DNA of 64,000 nucleotides from Pontiellaceae bacterium B12219 (GTDB lineage Bacteria; Verrucomicrobiota; Kiritimatiellia; Kiritimatiellales; Pontiellaceae). Position 1 is the first letter of the stretch. Every line of letters starts with the position of its first letter. The stretch lies in NCBI GenBank assembly GCA_029432795.1, contig JARNMJ010000008.1:1-64000 (forward strand). The letters are read 5' to 3'. The notes beneath the pieces are model-generated. The model ran no database searches. It worked only from the letters and a program-made list of their open reading frames with translations, and was not told the DNA's origin. The position numbers were made by a program, and so were the translations under genes. Shown piece by piece: positions 9,801 through 17,598 of the stretch.

Positions 9801-10136
9801 AATCGCTGGAGTTTAAACTCGGAGATCGGCGCGAAAGTGGTGTTTCACCAGGATTTCAGGCGTTCGGTTCTAATGCCCGAAGTGCATGCGAACTGGATTC
9901 ATCAGTTTAATGCAGACGAAGAGCAGGTGGGCTATTCGCTGGTCAACGGAACGGGCGATTACAGCTTTGGGATGGCGGCTCCGGTTTCGGATCTCTTGGA
10001 GTTCGGTCTTGGGCTTTCGTTATGGACGGGCAGCAAAGACGGTGCGGTGTATGAGTGGGGGCTGGGGTTCGATTCCCGGTTCGGCGACGGCTACAGCGCC
10101 AGTGCACTGAATGCACGTCTGGTGGTGGAGTTTTAA
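6843..10136 (+). CDS. Autotransporter with beta-helical passenger and C-terminal barrel
   Basis: About 1,097 residues. The start at 6843 follows GGAG by 5 bp; a GTG six bases earlier is in frame but less well placed. A signal peptide (MKLMKWLILSIGIVCSGTVLG) leads into a ~750-residue passenger of short Gly/Ser/Asn/Val-rich beta repeats such as 'SGNRFEIKNGG', 'SSNTMDVASGS' and 'TANGNVLTVSDS', typical of right-handed beta-helices. From about residue 820 the pattern changes to alternating aromatic strands (GWIKGYGSWATQDG...) ending ALNARLVVEF, with a terminal Phe as expected for an autotransporter barrel recognised by the BAM complex. No protease or adhesin motif is evident. The 180-bp region shared with the divergent neighbour must hold the promoter; I see no strong boxes there. 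Confidence 0.88.
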   Translation: MKLMKWLILSIGIVCSGTVLGAFPVVDDGDAETISGTRDISGTDVYVGISTSGNGLIQSANAGLIANNGYIGSSASTSNNWMRLDQGAATVFNNFLIAGAAGGSSNAVYIGANSSVGSANGSLGHGSGADNNFVSVSGSDARWDVQYDLYAGQDGSGNRFEIKNGGAASAAQVLIGVSSTANNNSVDLSGGTLEAGAIAVGNDGSSNTMDVASGSTVSAVDAWVGFADTANGNVLTVSDSELELSGTLTVGSSLNSGNQVNADSGAEVSLNELLILGSGNAFNLNSGAQLTVASDLDASMTGFNFNDGSSLYVEGDLTGLSELEGGKTLGVYGTWNEAGSTLSVGNSSSGNELLIAQGGQVTALDFNLGTGSNSTDNTVNVSGSGSLLTVQDRLTIGSLLSSNQSITVESGGKMVVGGDLQIYAGSSLDLGSEGWLTVSNDFDASVAGFDFQSGASLEAMGELTGMSGLVESNRSVYLTGPSAVWDVSSGAFEVTDSLVALTNGAQLVSSSSELVSGTRVEVDSAMWNNSGTLVVGSSDGNLVVATNGGMVVSDNTRLGIGNNNRIIVSGSGTIWSTVNDFEIGAGGSGNVLQIEDGGALGVGGHLSLNDDSVLDFKTGGSASAASYYQDADAVFQFDSVTNVAVDPGAALLSVSGTADVEDGANFVYTGSIGAVDVGVTNSRQLIASGTLNVDTNTLNGALTGGLLSVGFLSQNDALYFQVYRQMLAESAGFGSNSQMYAVSEEIDALANGGNSAAVNQLRILDSMSGAQQNAQLTQLYDQGAPTFMHMAGLFDGMRQVQNRGVMPDKFWPIGAFGPHLYGSQVQGWIKGYGSWATQDGSAGFSGYDQSVYGVMIGFDKAYGDYLFGGAGGYASSDISQDDGDSSKSGTGFGMLYSSWGTSDWFANASLAYGLGSVKNNSGTAFDSSAEFDSSQFGYYLGGGKEMVFKEDRLFVTPSAGFLGGWYMQDGYTERSTTAVAKKVDAYNRWSLNSEIGAKVVFHQDFRRSVLMPEVHANWIHQFNADEEQVGYSLVNGTGDYSFGMAAPVSDLLEFGLGLSLWTGSKDGAVYEWGLGFDSRFGDGYSASALNARLVVEF

Positions 10137-10157
10137 GTCTAAACCTGCGGGGTTTGC

Positions 10158-10172
10158 TTCCAATGCTTGGAA
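10158..10172. repeat. TTCCA-N5-TGGAA palindrome (core ATGCT)
   Basis: Exact copy 22 bp after the autotransporter stop, in the gap before lepA. Confidence 0.75.
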
Positions 10173-10252
10173 GTTGACCTTGAGACGGGGGTCGGGTAGC
10201 TTGTGCCCTCATTTTTTAGAGGCGTATTTCGCCTGAAGCTTTTTGTATATTT

Positions 10253-12058
10253 ATGAATGATCTTAGTTTAATCCGAAATTTCTCAATTATCGCGCATATC
10301 GATCACGGTAAGTCGACACTTGCCGACCGTATGATGGAGCTTACGCACACAGTTGAAGATCGTAAGATGAAGGAGCAGTTGCTCGATTCAATGGATCTTG
10401 AACGCGAGCGCGGCATTACCATCAAGGCACATCCGGTGACGATGAAGTACAAGGCGAAGGATGGGAATATCTATACTTTCAATCTGATCGACACGCCCGG
10501 TCACGTGGATTTTTCTTACGAAGTGTCCCGCAGCCTGCAGGCCTGCGAAGGGGCCATTCTGGTGGTTGATGCCTCCCAGGGCGTGGAAGCGCAGACCGTT
10601 TCCAATACCTATTTGGCAACAGAAAACGGGCTCACAATCCTTCCGGTGCTCAATAAAATTGAGATGCCGAATGCGGATGTGGATGAAGTCTGTCAGCAGA
10701 TTGAGGATATTCTGGCCATCGAGGCGCATGAAGCTCTGCAGGTGAGTGCGAAAAAAGGCATTGGGATTGAGGCGGTGCTCGAGGCCGTTGTGGAACGGTT
10801 CCCTCCGCCGACTCCGGCCAAAGATAAGTTTACCCGCGCCTTGGTTTTTGATTCCAAATACGATGCTTTCCGCGGCGTGGTGGTTTATATGCGCTTGTTT
10901 TCGGGAACTTTGCAGGCGGGCGATAAGGTTCGCGTGATGAGTTCCGGAGAGGATTATGAAATTAAGGAAGTCGGCGTTTTCACGCCGGAAATGGAAAAAT
11001 GTAAAATCCTGGCCGAAGGTTCTGTGGGCTATGTGATTGCCAACATTAAGGATGCTTCCGAGATTCAGATCGGCGATACGCTGACGCTGACGAAGATGCC
11101 GGCCGAAGATGCGCTGCCGGGCTTTAAGGAAATTCATCCGATGGTGTTCTCCGGTATTTATCCGGTGGAAACGTCGGATTATGAAAAACTCGGCGCAAGT
11201 ATGGATAAGCTGCGTCTGAACGATGCATCCTTTACTTTTCAGGCAGAATCTTCGATTGCGCTGGGCTTCGGGTTCCGTTGCGGCTTCCTCGGGTTGCTGC
11301 ACATGGAAATAATCATGGAGCGCCTGCGCCGCGAATATAACCTCGATATCATTTCCTCCTACCCGAACGTGGTGTATCGCGTGGTAATGAAAAACGGAGA
11401 GGTGCTGGAAGTCGACAACCCGATGTATCTGCCGGATCAAACTCTGATCGAACATATTGAAGAGCCGATGATTACGGCCACGATTATTGTTCCGACCGAT
11501 TATCTGGGCGATATGATGAAGCTGATCATGGACCGCCGGGGCGATATCACCAAAACGGATTCAATTGATGGGCATCGTGTGATGCTGACCTGTTTTATGC
11601 CGCTGAATGAAGTACTGATCGATTTCTACGACAAGCTGAAGACGATCAGTCGGGGTTATGCTTCGATGGATTATGAATATGCCGGCTATCAGCCTTCGGA
11701 GCTGGTGCGCATGGATATTATGATTCACAGCGAGGTGGTGGATGCCTTTTCGAGCATTCTGCACCGCAGCAAGGCGGAGTTTCGCGGACGGCAGATGTGT
11801 AAATCCCTGCTGGATGTTATTCCGCGTCAGGCTTTTGCGGTGGCGCTGCAGGCGGCTGTGAATGGGAAAATTATTGCCCGCGAAACGATTCGGGCTTACC
11901 GGAAAGATGTGACGGCCAAGTGTTATGGCGGCGATATTTCCCGAAAACGCAAGCTGCTTGAGCGTCAGAAGGAAGGTAAGAAAAAACTGAAGGCCATCGG
12001 TAAAGTGAGTATTCCGCAGGAGGCCTTTATTGCCGTCCTGAAAACGAACAATAAATAA
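10253..12058 (+). CDS. lepA: Elongation factor 4 (LepA), ribosome-associated GTPase
   Basis: 601 residues, the usual LepA length. G1 is AHIDHGKSTLADRM, the switch I region contains 'ERERGITIKAHPV', G3 is DTPGHVDFSYE and G4 is NKIEMPNA. The C-terminal LepA-specific domain is complete (KDVTAKCYGGDISRKRKLLE...GKVSIPQEAF). The protein remodels stalled or mis-translocated ribosomes and helps translation initiation. lepB follows on the same strand, as in many bacteria, separated here by a heptad-repeat hairpin. Confidence 0.97.
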   Translation: MNDLSLIRNFSIIAHIDHGKSTLADRMMELTHTVEDRKMKEQLLDSMDLERERGITIKAHPVTMKYKAKDGNIYTFNLIDTPGHVDFSYEVSRSLQACEGAILVVDASQGVEAQTVSNTYLATENGLTILPVLNKIEMPNADVDEVCQQIEDILAIEAHEALQVSAKKGIGIEAVLEAVVERFPPPTPAKDKFTRALVFDSKYDAFRGVVVYMRLFSGTLQAGDKVRVMSSGEDYEIKEVGVFTPEMEKCKILAEGSVGYVIANIKDASEIQIGDTLTLTKMPAEDALPGFKEIHPMVFSGIYPVETSDYEKLGASMDKLRLNDASFTFQAESSIALGFGFRCGFLGLLHMEIIMERLRREYNLDIISSYPNVVYRVVMKNGEVLEVDNPMYLPDQTLIEHIEEPMITATIIVPTDYLGDMMKLIMDRRGDITKTDSIDGHRVMLTCFMPLNEVLIDFYDKLKTISRGYASMDYEYAGYQPSELVRMDIMIHSEVVDAFSSILHRSKAEFRGRQMCKSLLDVIPRQAFAVALQAAVNGKIIARETIRAYRKDVTAKCYGGDISRKRKLLERQKEGKKKLKAIGKVSIPQEAFIAVLKTNNK

Positions 12059-12060
12059 TA

Positions 12061-12116
12061 CGTAAATCGTAATGCGTAAGAATGAGTGGTTTACGCATTA
12101 CGGATTACTCGTTACG
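12061..12116. repeat. CGTAATN heptad inverted repeat between lepA and lepB
   Basis: The left arm starts right after the lepA stop and contains CGTAAAT and CGTAATG units. The right arm (12091-12116) contains the complement. Twelve bases pair perfectly (CGTAATGCGTAA at 12068-12079 with 12091-12102) across an 11-nt loop. The right arm lies in the lepB leader. There is no T-run, so it is not a classical terminator. Confidence 0.7.
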
Positions 12117-12124
12117 CAAAGGTT

Positions 12125-12139
12125 TTCCAATGATTGGAA
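12125..12139. repeat. TTCCA-N5-TGGAA palindrome over the lepB start codon
   Basis: Exact copy, core ATGAT. The ATG at 12130 is the likely lepB start, so the palindrome would overlap translation initiation. Confidence 0.75.
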
Positions 12140-13248
12140 TGTTGAAAAAACGGAAGCTGAAGAAGCAGCTCAAGGAATATCTGCAAATGGCCCGCCACGC
12201 GCGGCACATGCGCGAAGATATTGCCGAGCCGGCTGCGCTTGAAGCGTTGAAAGCTGCCGAGGCGGATTTGCTCAAACTGATCCAGACGGGTGAAGGGGAT
12301 GTTGAAAAAACGGTCCAGTCCCTGGAGGCCGCTGCGAACCGGGTTTATCCCATGGCCCGTAAATCAGTCATGATGGAATGGACGGAAACCCTGATTGTTG
12401 CGCTGGGTGCTGCCATGGCGATTCGGGCCTTTTTCTTCCAGCCGTTTAAAATTCCGACCGGTTCCATGCAACCGACGCTGAACGGAATCACTGCCGAGGC
12501 GCAGGCGGAGCCCGGTGTGTTTGATAATCCATTGCTGAAGTTTCCGAAATGGCTGATCACGGGCACTTCCTATAAGGAAATTCGGGCGAAAGTCAGTGGC
12601 TCGTTGGTGAGTATAAAACCTGAGCGGGATCATTACATTGTTGTGATTGGTGGCGTTGAGCACAAAGTGCCCTCTTATATGGGTGAGTTTCTGGCGGATT
12701 ACATGTTTGAGGATGCGGGCGGATATCCGCATTTGAAGAGTGTAACCTTCAATAAGGGCGATGTGATTGTGTCTGCCAAGATTGTGGCGGGGGACCATAT
12801 TCTGGTCAACAAGATGAAGTATAATTTCATGAAGCCGGAGCGTGGCGATATTTCCGTTTTTGATACGCGGAGTATTTCGCACCCTTTGGTGCGCGCAGAT
12901 ACGTTTTATATTAAGCGCATGGTGGGGTTGCCCGGTGAAAAGATTCAGATTCAGAACCGGCGTCTGGTGGCGGATGGGGAAATTGTGTCGGATCCGCCGA
13001 TGTTTGAAACCATTGCCACCGATCCGAAGTACAGCGGCGGTCATGATGTGGCTGCTGGGTCGCTGCTGGTGCAAGAGGATGATTTTATTCAGCTCGGTGA
13101 TGATGAATACCTGATGATGGGTGATAATACCCGGCCGAGTATGAGTTTGGACGGCCGGTTTTTCGGGGGCGTACCGCGTAAAGATTTTCAGGGTCCGGCT
13201 GTTTTTGTCTACTGGCCTTTTCGTAATCATTGGGGCCCGGTGCATTAG
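12130..13248 (+). CDS. lepB: Signal peptidase I
   Basis: About 372 residues, longer than most. An ~85-residue Lys/Ala-rich helical N-terminus precedes one membrane span (LIVALGAAMAIRAFFF). The catalytic Ser is near 112 in IPTGSMQPTL and the catalytic Lys near 262 in FYIKRMVGLPGEKI. The closing box is 'MMGDNTRPSMSLDGRFFGG'. Roughly 110 residues are inserted between the Ser box and the strand 'VNKMKYNFMKPERGDISVF', the main oddity. It removes signal peptides from exported proteins on the outer face of the inner membrane. The start is 12130 or 12139, both inside or next to the palindrome at 12125. Confidence 0.93.
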   Translation: MIGMLKKRKLKKQLKEYLQMARHARHMREDIAEPAALEALKAAEADLLKLIQTGEGDVEKTVQSLEAAANRVYPMARKSVMMEWTETLIVALGAAMAIRAFFFQPFKIPTGSMQPTLNGITAEAQAEPGVFDNPLLKFPKWLITGTSYKEIRAKVSGSLVSIKPERDHYIVVIGGVEHKVPSYMGEFLADYMFEDAGGYPHLKSVTFNKGDVIVSAKIVAGDHILVNKMKYNFMKPERGDISVFDTRSISHPLVRADTFYIKRMVGLPGEKIQIQNRRLVADGEIVSDPPMFETIATDPKYSGGHDVAAGSLLVQEDDFIQLGDDEYLMMGDNTRPSMSLDGRFFGGVPRKDFQGPAVFVYWPFRNHWGPVH

Positions 13249-13274
13249 ATCTGAAAAAATGAAAGAATTGCGGG

Positions 13275-13302
13275 TTGACTTCGCAAGCGCCTGCGCTACT
13301 AT
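13275..13302 (+). promoter_or_regulatory. rpsT promoter
   Basis: TTGACT (13275-13280), a 16-bp spacer, then TACTAT (13297-13302), about 55 bp before rpsT. The rplM promoter has a similar look (GGGTTGAC and CTACTAT). Confidence 0.6.
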
Positions 13303-13314
13303 CTCGACCTTCTT

Positions 13315-13329
13315 TTCCAGAAAATGGAA
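13315..13329. repeat. TTCCA-N5-TGGAA palindrome in the rpsT leader
   Basis: Exact copy (core GAAAA) just after the predicted transcription start of rpsT, where a bound protein or RNA hairpin could affect S20 expression. Confidence 0.7.
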
Positions 13330-13356
13330 CGAATTTGTTAAAACGGAGTATTTGAA

Positions 13357-13620
13357 ATGCCGAATCTTAAGAGTGCAAAAAAGAGAATGCGTCAGAATGT
13401 GGTGCGCCATGACCGTAATGTTCAGGTCCGTACCCGTGTAAAAACTGCGCGTCGCAGCATGATGGAAGCACTGGAAGCTAAGGATGCTGAAGCAGGTCAG
13501 ACTGCATTACGCACCTACAGCTCGGTTCTTGATAAAGCTGCAAAGCTGGGTGTTATTAAGAAAAACACCGCTATTCGTCGCAAAACCAATGCGGCTAATG
13601 GACTGCGCAAGATTGCCTAG
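13357..13620 (+). CDS. rpsT: 30S ribosomal protein S20
   Basis: 87 residues, highly basic and helical. It begins MPNLKSAKKRMRQN and has the S20 hallmark 'NAANGLRKIA' at its end. S20 binds 16S rRNA early in 30S assembly. It is a stand-alone gene with its own promoter and a strong terminator. Confidence 0.97.
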   Translation: MPNLKSAKKRMRQNVVRHDRNVQVRTRVKTARRSMMEALEAKDAEAGQTALRTYSSVLDKAAKLGVIKKNTAIRRKTNAANGLRKIA

Positions 13621-13641
13621 TTTTATTCAGGCAACCTGCTG

Positions 13642-13670
13642 AAAAAACCCGCCAATGAGCGGGTTTTTTT
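13642..13670 (+). terminator. rpsT rho-independent terminator (bidirectional)
   Basis: Stem AACCCGC/GCGGGTT around a CAATGA loop, with seven T after it and six A before it. It can therefore also end transcription of the opposing lptE. Confidence 0.9.
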
Positions 13671-13744
13671 GTGTCTTGAAGCAATGGGGTAAATTTTAGG
13701 GTTTGGTTTGAGACGGCCTCACTGGTTCGGTTACAGGGGCTGGA

Positions 13745-13775
13745 ACTTAAATCCTAAAACTTAATGCTTAAAACT
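13745..13775. repeat. ACTTAAA-type heptad array downstream of lptE
   Basis: Phase-locked 7-bp units ACTTAAA, TCCTAAA, ACTTAAT, GCTTAAA and a partial sixth. The theme is the one seen between argB and argD. Confidence 0.55.
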
Positions 13776-13782
13776 GTTTCTC

Positions 13783-14292
13783 TCACCATTGGTCAATGAG
13801 ATCTTCCAGCATGTAGGTGGCAATTTCCTGAGCGGCTCGCGGCAGGGCATCACGCTTGGAAGTTGTCAGATCGTTCAGAAATTCGAAGGTCGCTTCGCCA
13901 AAGGTCTGCGAGGTGGAGATGACTTCTCCGGTTGAAATCTTGCGGAGTTCGGCCACGCCGGTAATGCGCAGGCGATACAGATCCGGTGTGGTGCGGAGTT
14001 CGGAGCGGTAGGCGATCGGCATTAACCGGTAGTCTGTTAGTGTCAGTTCTATGACGGCATCCGCATTTTTTCGTTCGTTGACCAGTTTCAGCCGTCCGTC
14101 GAATTGAATTTGCTGACGCATTGCGTGGGTAATCTGGATCTCAATGGCAGGCTCTGCGGTCTCGTTAATGACCGGAGCCATGGCTACGGTGTTAATGCCG
14201 GCCGGTTTTCCGCCGCCCAGTTTATAGCCCATACAGCCGGTGAAGAAGAGCGAGGCTGCCATGCAATTCAGTAGAAGAAGTCGTTTTTTCAT
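13783..14292 (-). CDS. lptE: LptE-like outer-membrane LPS assembly lipoprotein
   Basis: 169 residues with a lipoprotein signal (MKKRLLLLNCMAASLFFTGC) whose Cys would be lipidated. The mature part 'INTVAMAPVINETAEP...AMRQQI' and 'ADAVIELTLTDYRL' follows the LptE pattern of an early 'vp...N.T' strand and a long helix. LptE plugs the LptD barrel and helps insert lipopolysaccharide. It is alone on the minus strand between rpsT and serA, so the assignment rests on the sequence itself. Another small lipoprotein of the same general fold is possible. Confidence 0.75.
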   Translation of the reverse strand: MKKRLLLLNCMAASLFFTGCMGYKLGGGKPAGINTVAMAPVINETAEPAIEIQITHAMRQQIQFDGRLKLVNERKNADAVIELTLTDYRLMPIAYRSELRTTPDLYRLRITGVAELRKISTGEVISTSQTFGEATFEFLNDLTTSKRDALPRAAQEIATYMLEDLIDQW

Positions 14293-14415
14293 AATTGTCG
14301 CGTCCGATTGGAACGCAAAACTCTCCCAGAAAAATGAAAATTGTCAAAGCTTGATTCCTGACGGGAGCCTGCTTAGTGTGTGCGCTCGTTTTTCAACCCC
14401 AACCGAGAGGAAATA

Positions 14416-15993
14416 ATGAAAAAGGTACTGATACCGACCAAACTGAATGCGGTAGCCCGCGAGACCCTGAATGCCCACGGCGGATATGATGTTGTGCAGG
14501 ATGAATCCACTGAGCTCAGTACACTTGCCTCTCAGAACCCGGATACCCATGCTCTGATTGTCCGGTCTGAAAAAGTAACTGCCGAAATTATCGATGCGTT
14601 GCCTTCGCTGAAAGTTGTGATCCGTGCAGGTGCCGGCTATAACACCATCGATATCAAGCACGCCCGTGCTAAAGGGGTGGATGTTATGAATACGCCGGGG
14701 GCCAATGCCAATGCGGTGGCCGAAGAGGTGGTTGCGCTGATGCTGGCTGATGCCCGCCATGTGGTTCCTGCCGATGCGTCGACGCGTTCCGGCCTTTGGG
14801 AAAAAAGTAAATTCATGGGTAAAGAGATCACCGGGAAAACCGTCGGTATTGTCGGTTTTGGTGCGATTGGTCAGTTGACTGCAAAGCGGCTGTCCGGTTT
14901 TGATGTGAAAATTCTGGCCTTCGATCCCTTCCTCTCCGCTGAGCGCGCTCGCGATATGGGGGCAACGTCCGCCGAGCTCGGCGAAATTTTTGAAAAGTGC
15001 GACTATATTTCCCTGCATATGCCGGAGAATGATGAAACCCGCGGTATTATTAATAAGTCGCTGATCGCCCGTATGAAAAACGGAGCCACGCTCATCAACT
15101 GCGCACGGGCCGGCATTCTGAACGAAGACGACTTCCGTGCAATGAAGGCCGATAAAGGGCTTCGTTTGCTGAACGATGTGTATCCGAAAGATGAAGCGGG
15201 CGAAAAGCCGATTGCCGATATTTCCGATATCATGCTTCCGCACCTTGGCGCCAGCACCGTTGAGGCAAACTGGAATGCGGCTCACCGTTCGGCCACGCAG
15301 CTGATCGGCTACGATGACAAGGGCATTGCTTCCTATGTGGTAAACCGCGATGTGCCGGAAGGTCTCGACCGCGCTTACTCCGAGCTGGCCTATGCGCTGG
15401 CGCACACCTGCCGCGGCATTGCTGGCGGAAACAAACAGATGAAGCTGATCGAAACCAGCTTCTACGGCGATCTGAAAAAGTATGCCGACTGGTTGCTGGT
15501 TCAGATTGTGGCGGCGCTCAGCGACGACTTTGATCGCACGCTCGGGTTTGATGCCGCGCTGGAATATCTCAAGGAAATGGGTGTGGAATATTTCAACCGC
15601 GAAACCGATATGTCAAAAGGCTACGGCGATTCTATTACGGTGGATGTGACCACATCGCTGGACGCGGCAAACTTCAGACGCATCAGTGTTCGCGGAACGG
15701 TTGCGGAAGGCAATATGATGATTTCCCGCATCAACGATTTCGATAAACTCTATTTCGAGCCGGTCGGAGCTGCGGTGTTCTTTATCTATAAAGATCGTCC
15801 TGGTGTGATTGGGCAGATTGGTAAGGCTCTGGCGGAAGCGGGGGTTAATATCGACGATATGCGCAACCCGCATGATCCGTCCGGCGAAAATTCGCTGGCC
15901 ATTCTGCGTACGAGTGCGCCGGTGGATTGCGATATTATGGATGCGATTGCTGCAGAGATTGATGCGCTGCACGCTTCCTGCGTTAAATACTAA
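14416..15993 (+). CDS. serA: D-3-phosphoglycerate dehydrogenase
   Basis: 525 residues, starting at the ATG after GAGAGG. It oxidises 3-phosphoglycerate with NAD as the first step of serine synthesis. The NAD motif is 'VGIVGFGAIGQLTAKRL' with Asp (LAFDPF) at the end of the second strand. Catalytic Arg (NCARAGILNE), Glu (PENDETRG) and His (LPHLGASTVEANW) are in place. A long intermediate domain leads to a C-terminal ACT domain (FFIYKDRPGVIGQIGKALAE), which usually gives serine feedback or oligomerisation. It is monocistronic, 34 bp ahead of the chromate transporter genes. Confidence 0.95.
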   Translation: MKKVLIPTKLNAVARETLNAHGGYDVVQDESTELSTLASQNPDTHALIVRSEKVTAEIIDALPSLKVVIRAGAGYNTIDIKHARAKGVDVMNTPGANANAVAEEVVALMLADARHVVPADASTRSGLWEKSKFMGKEITGKTVGIVGFGAIGQLTAKRLSGFDVKILAFDPFLSAERARDMGATSAELGEIFEKCDYISLHMPENDETRGIINKSLIARMKNGATLINCARAGILNEDDFRAMKADKGLRLLNDVYPKDEAGEKPIADISDIMLPHLGASTVEANWNAAHRSATQLIGYDDKGIASYVVNRDVPEGLDRAYSELAYALAHTCRGIAGGNKQMKLIETSFYGDLKKYADWLLVQIVAALSDDFDRTLGFDAALEYLKEMGVEYFNRETDMSKGYGDSITVDVTTSLDAANFRRISVRGTVAEGNMMISRINDFDKLYFEPVGAAVFFIYKDRPGVIGQIGKALAEAGVNIDDMRNPHDPSGENSLAILRTSAPVDCDIMDAIAAEIDALHASCVKY

Positions 15994-16022
15994 TTGTATT
16001 TTCGCAGATAAAAACAGAAGGG

Positions 16023-16037
16023 CTCCAATGGCTGGAA
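16023..16037. repeat. Palindrome with one mismatch over the start of the first chromate transporter gene
   Basis: CTCCA-ATGGC-TGGAA; the ATG at 16028 is the start codon. Confidence 0.55.
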
Positions 16038-16585
16038 AAACGGAATCTCCGAAGCTGCTGGAGCTTTTTTGTGTCTTTGTGCGCGTCAGCGCCCTGACCA
16101 TTGGGGGCGGATACGTCATGTTTCCGCTCATGAAATCCGAGGTTGTCGATTCCTGGGATTGGATTACGGACGAGGAGATGGTCGATTATTATGCGCTCGG
16201 CCAGGCGATTCCCGGAATTATTGCCATGAATACCTCCACGCTTATCGGCTATCGAAAGCGCGGCATTACGGGGGCGGTTGTGGCGGCGCTCGGAATGGCC
16301 GCGCCGGCTGTAGTGGTTATTCTATTGATCGCGGCATTTTTAACGCCGTATTTTGAGCTACCCTGGGTACAAAAGGCGTTTGCCGGAATTCGGGCGGCCG
16401 TGGTGGCCATGATAGTTATGGCAGTTTGGCAGGTGGGGCGGAAATCGGTGACCTCGGTTGTGAAGGCTGTGATGGCGCTCGGTTCTTTTTTGGCGATTGT
16501 TGCTCTGGGGTTGCATCCTGTTTTGATGATTGTTGCCGGCGGATTTCTGGGTGCGCTTCTTTTCCGAAAGGAGGCCGGCGCATGA
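16028..16585 (+). CDS. chrA: Chromate transporter, N-terminal-type half protein
   Basis: 185 residues. It has the ChrA signature near the start ('FVRVSALTIGGGYVMFPLMK') and 'GQAIPGIIAMNTSTLIGYRKRG', followed by about five membrane segments ending in a Gly-rich helix. In the short-chain CHR family two half-size proteins assemble into one transporter; some export chromate, others have unknown anion substrates. It overlaps the second half gene by 4 bp (ATGA). The start codon lies inside a one-mismatch copy of the palindrome family. It sits 34 bp after serA with no visible terminator between. Confidence 0.88.
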   Translation: MAGKTESPKLLELFCVFVRVSALTIGGGYVMFPLMKSEVVDSWDWITDEEMVDYYALGQAIPGIIAMNTSTLIGYRKRGITGAVVAALGMAAPAVVVILLIAAFLTPYFELPWVQKAFAGIRAAVVAMIVMAVWQVGRKSVTSVVKAVMALGSFLAIVALGLHPVLMIVAGGFLGALLFRKEAGA

Positions 16586-17100
16586 ATATGCTGATTCAGT
16601 TGTTCACCTCTTTCTTTACGATCGGTCTTTTTTCGTTCGGCGGCGGGTATGCCATTTTGTCGTTCCTGCAGCAGGAGGTGGAACGGCGCGGCTGGATGAC
16701 CACGGAGCGTTTTGTGGATTTTATTGCGATTTCGCAGAGTACACCCGGTCCGATTGCGATCAATATTGCGACTTTTGTCGGTTATGAAACCGGCGGGATT
16801 CCCGGGGCGTTGGTGGCAACATCGGCTGTGGCTTTGCCGGGAATGATTATGGTTTCTCTGTTTTCGCTGTTTTTCTTCCATTTTTATGAGCGCCCCGGTA
16901 TGCAGGCTCTGTTTCGTGGGCTCCGGCCGGCGACGGTCGGGTTGGTTGCGGCGGCGGCCTGGCAGATCGGAAAAGTGGCGGTTGTGAGCTGGCCGGCGCT
17001 CGCGATAACCGGAATCAGCATCCTGCTGATTGCCAAATGGAAGATCAGCCCGGTGGTGCTGGTGATCGGCTCCGCGATTGCCGGGATATTACTTTTTTAA
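16582..17100 (+). CDS. chrA: Chromate transporter, C-terminal-type half protein
   Basis: 172 residues, partner of the preceding gene. It has the equivalent signature 'FFTIGLFSFGGGYAILSFL' and 'ISQSTPGPIAINIATFVGYETGG', with roughly five further hydrophobic segments. The upstream AAGGAGG inside the first gene is a good ribosome site for this start. The two halves were probably produced by duplication and work as a heterodimer in the inner membrane. Its end overlaps the convergent GGDEF gene by 12 bp. Confidence 0.88.
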   Translation: MNMLIQLFTSFFTIGLFSFGGGYAILSFLQQEVERRGWMTTERFVDFIAISQSTPGPIAINIATFVGYETGGIPGALVATSAVALPGMIMVSLFSLFFFHFYERPGMQALFRGLRPATVGLVAAAAWQIGKVAVVSWPALAITGISILLIAKWKISPVVLVIGSAIAGILLF

Positions 17101-17598
17101 AAAATATGTAGTCCCGCCTTCTCTTTCCCTCTTCCTCTTCATTAAATCCGCGTCGGCTTCTTTAAACAGATCCGCGGCGGGCAGGGCGGCGACGCCGGCC
17201 GTGACGGTTGGGGATTTTTGGTTGGTCTGCACCCGTTCCACAAATTTCCAGGCATTGGAGTTTTCGGTTTCCGGAAGCAGGACTGCAAATTCATCGCCGC
17301 CGATCCGGCAGATAATGTCGGCCGAGCGGGCGGTGGAGCGAAGGAGTTCTGAAAAGCGGCGCAGTGCCGAATCGCCTTCTTTATGTCCGCCGGCATCATT
17401 GATCGCCTTAAAGTCATTCAGGTCGAAAATCACAAGGCTGAGTTTTCGATCGTAGCGTTTGGCGGTTTCGATGTGGTCGGCCAGCGTTTCTTCAAAGTAG
17501 CGGCGATTATATAATCCGGTGAGCCAGTCGCGAGTGGCTTGTTCAGAAAGCAGCAGCAGGGTCAGCCAGAGGGGCAGGTTGGGGTCCGGTTTGTTCAT
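17089..17598 (-). CDS. GGDEF protein, probable diguanylate cyclase
   Basis: 169 residues, essentially a bare GGDEF domain. DWLTGLYNRRYF is the usual entry motif, 'VIFDLNDFKAINDAGGHKEGD' holds metal-binding Asp residues, and the active GGDEF is intact in CRIGGDEFAVLL. No sensor domain, only a short hydrophobic N-terminal stretch. An Arg-x-x-Asp inhibitory site five residues before GGDEF is not obvious. It would make cyclic di-GMP from GTP. The start at 17598 shares one base with the stop of the upstream YdcF-like gene, so the two are coupled. The 3' end runs into the convergent chromate transporter gene. Confidence 0.87.
   Translation of the reverse strand: MNKPDPNLPLWLTLLLLSEQATRDWLTGLYNRRYFEETLADHIETAKRYDRKLSLVIFDLNDFKAINDAGGHKEGDSALRRFSELLRSTARSADIICRIGGDEFAVLLPETENSNAWKFVERVQTNQKSPTVTAGVAALPAADLFKEADADLMKRKREREGGTTYFLKK
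17246..17260. repeat. Palindrome copy with one mismatch inside the GGDEF gene
   Basis: TTCCA-GGCAT-TGGAG, a one-mismatch family member in coding sequence. Confidence 0.45.

Noticed and set aside
10143-10157. Terminator after the autotransporter (AACC-TGCGG-GGTT)
   Set aside because: The stem is only four to five pairs and there is no useful T-run.
15809-16027. N-terminal extension of the first chromate transporter protein into serA
   Set aside because: The segment is an alternate frame of the serA ACT domain; the family signature begins after 16028.
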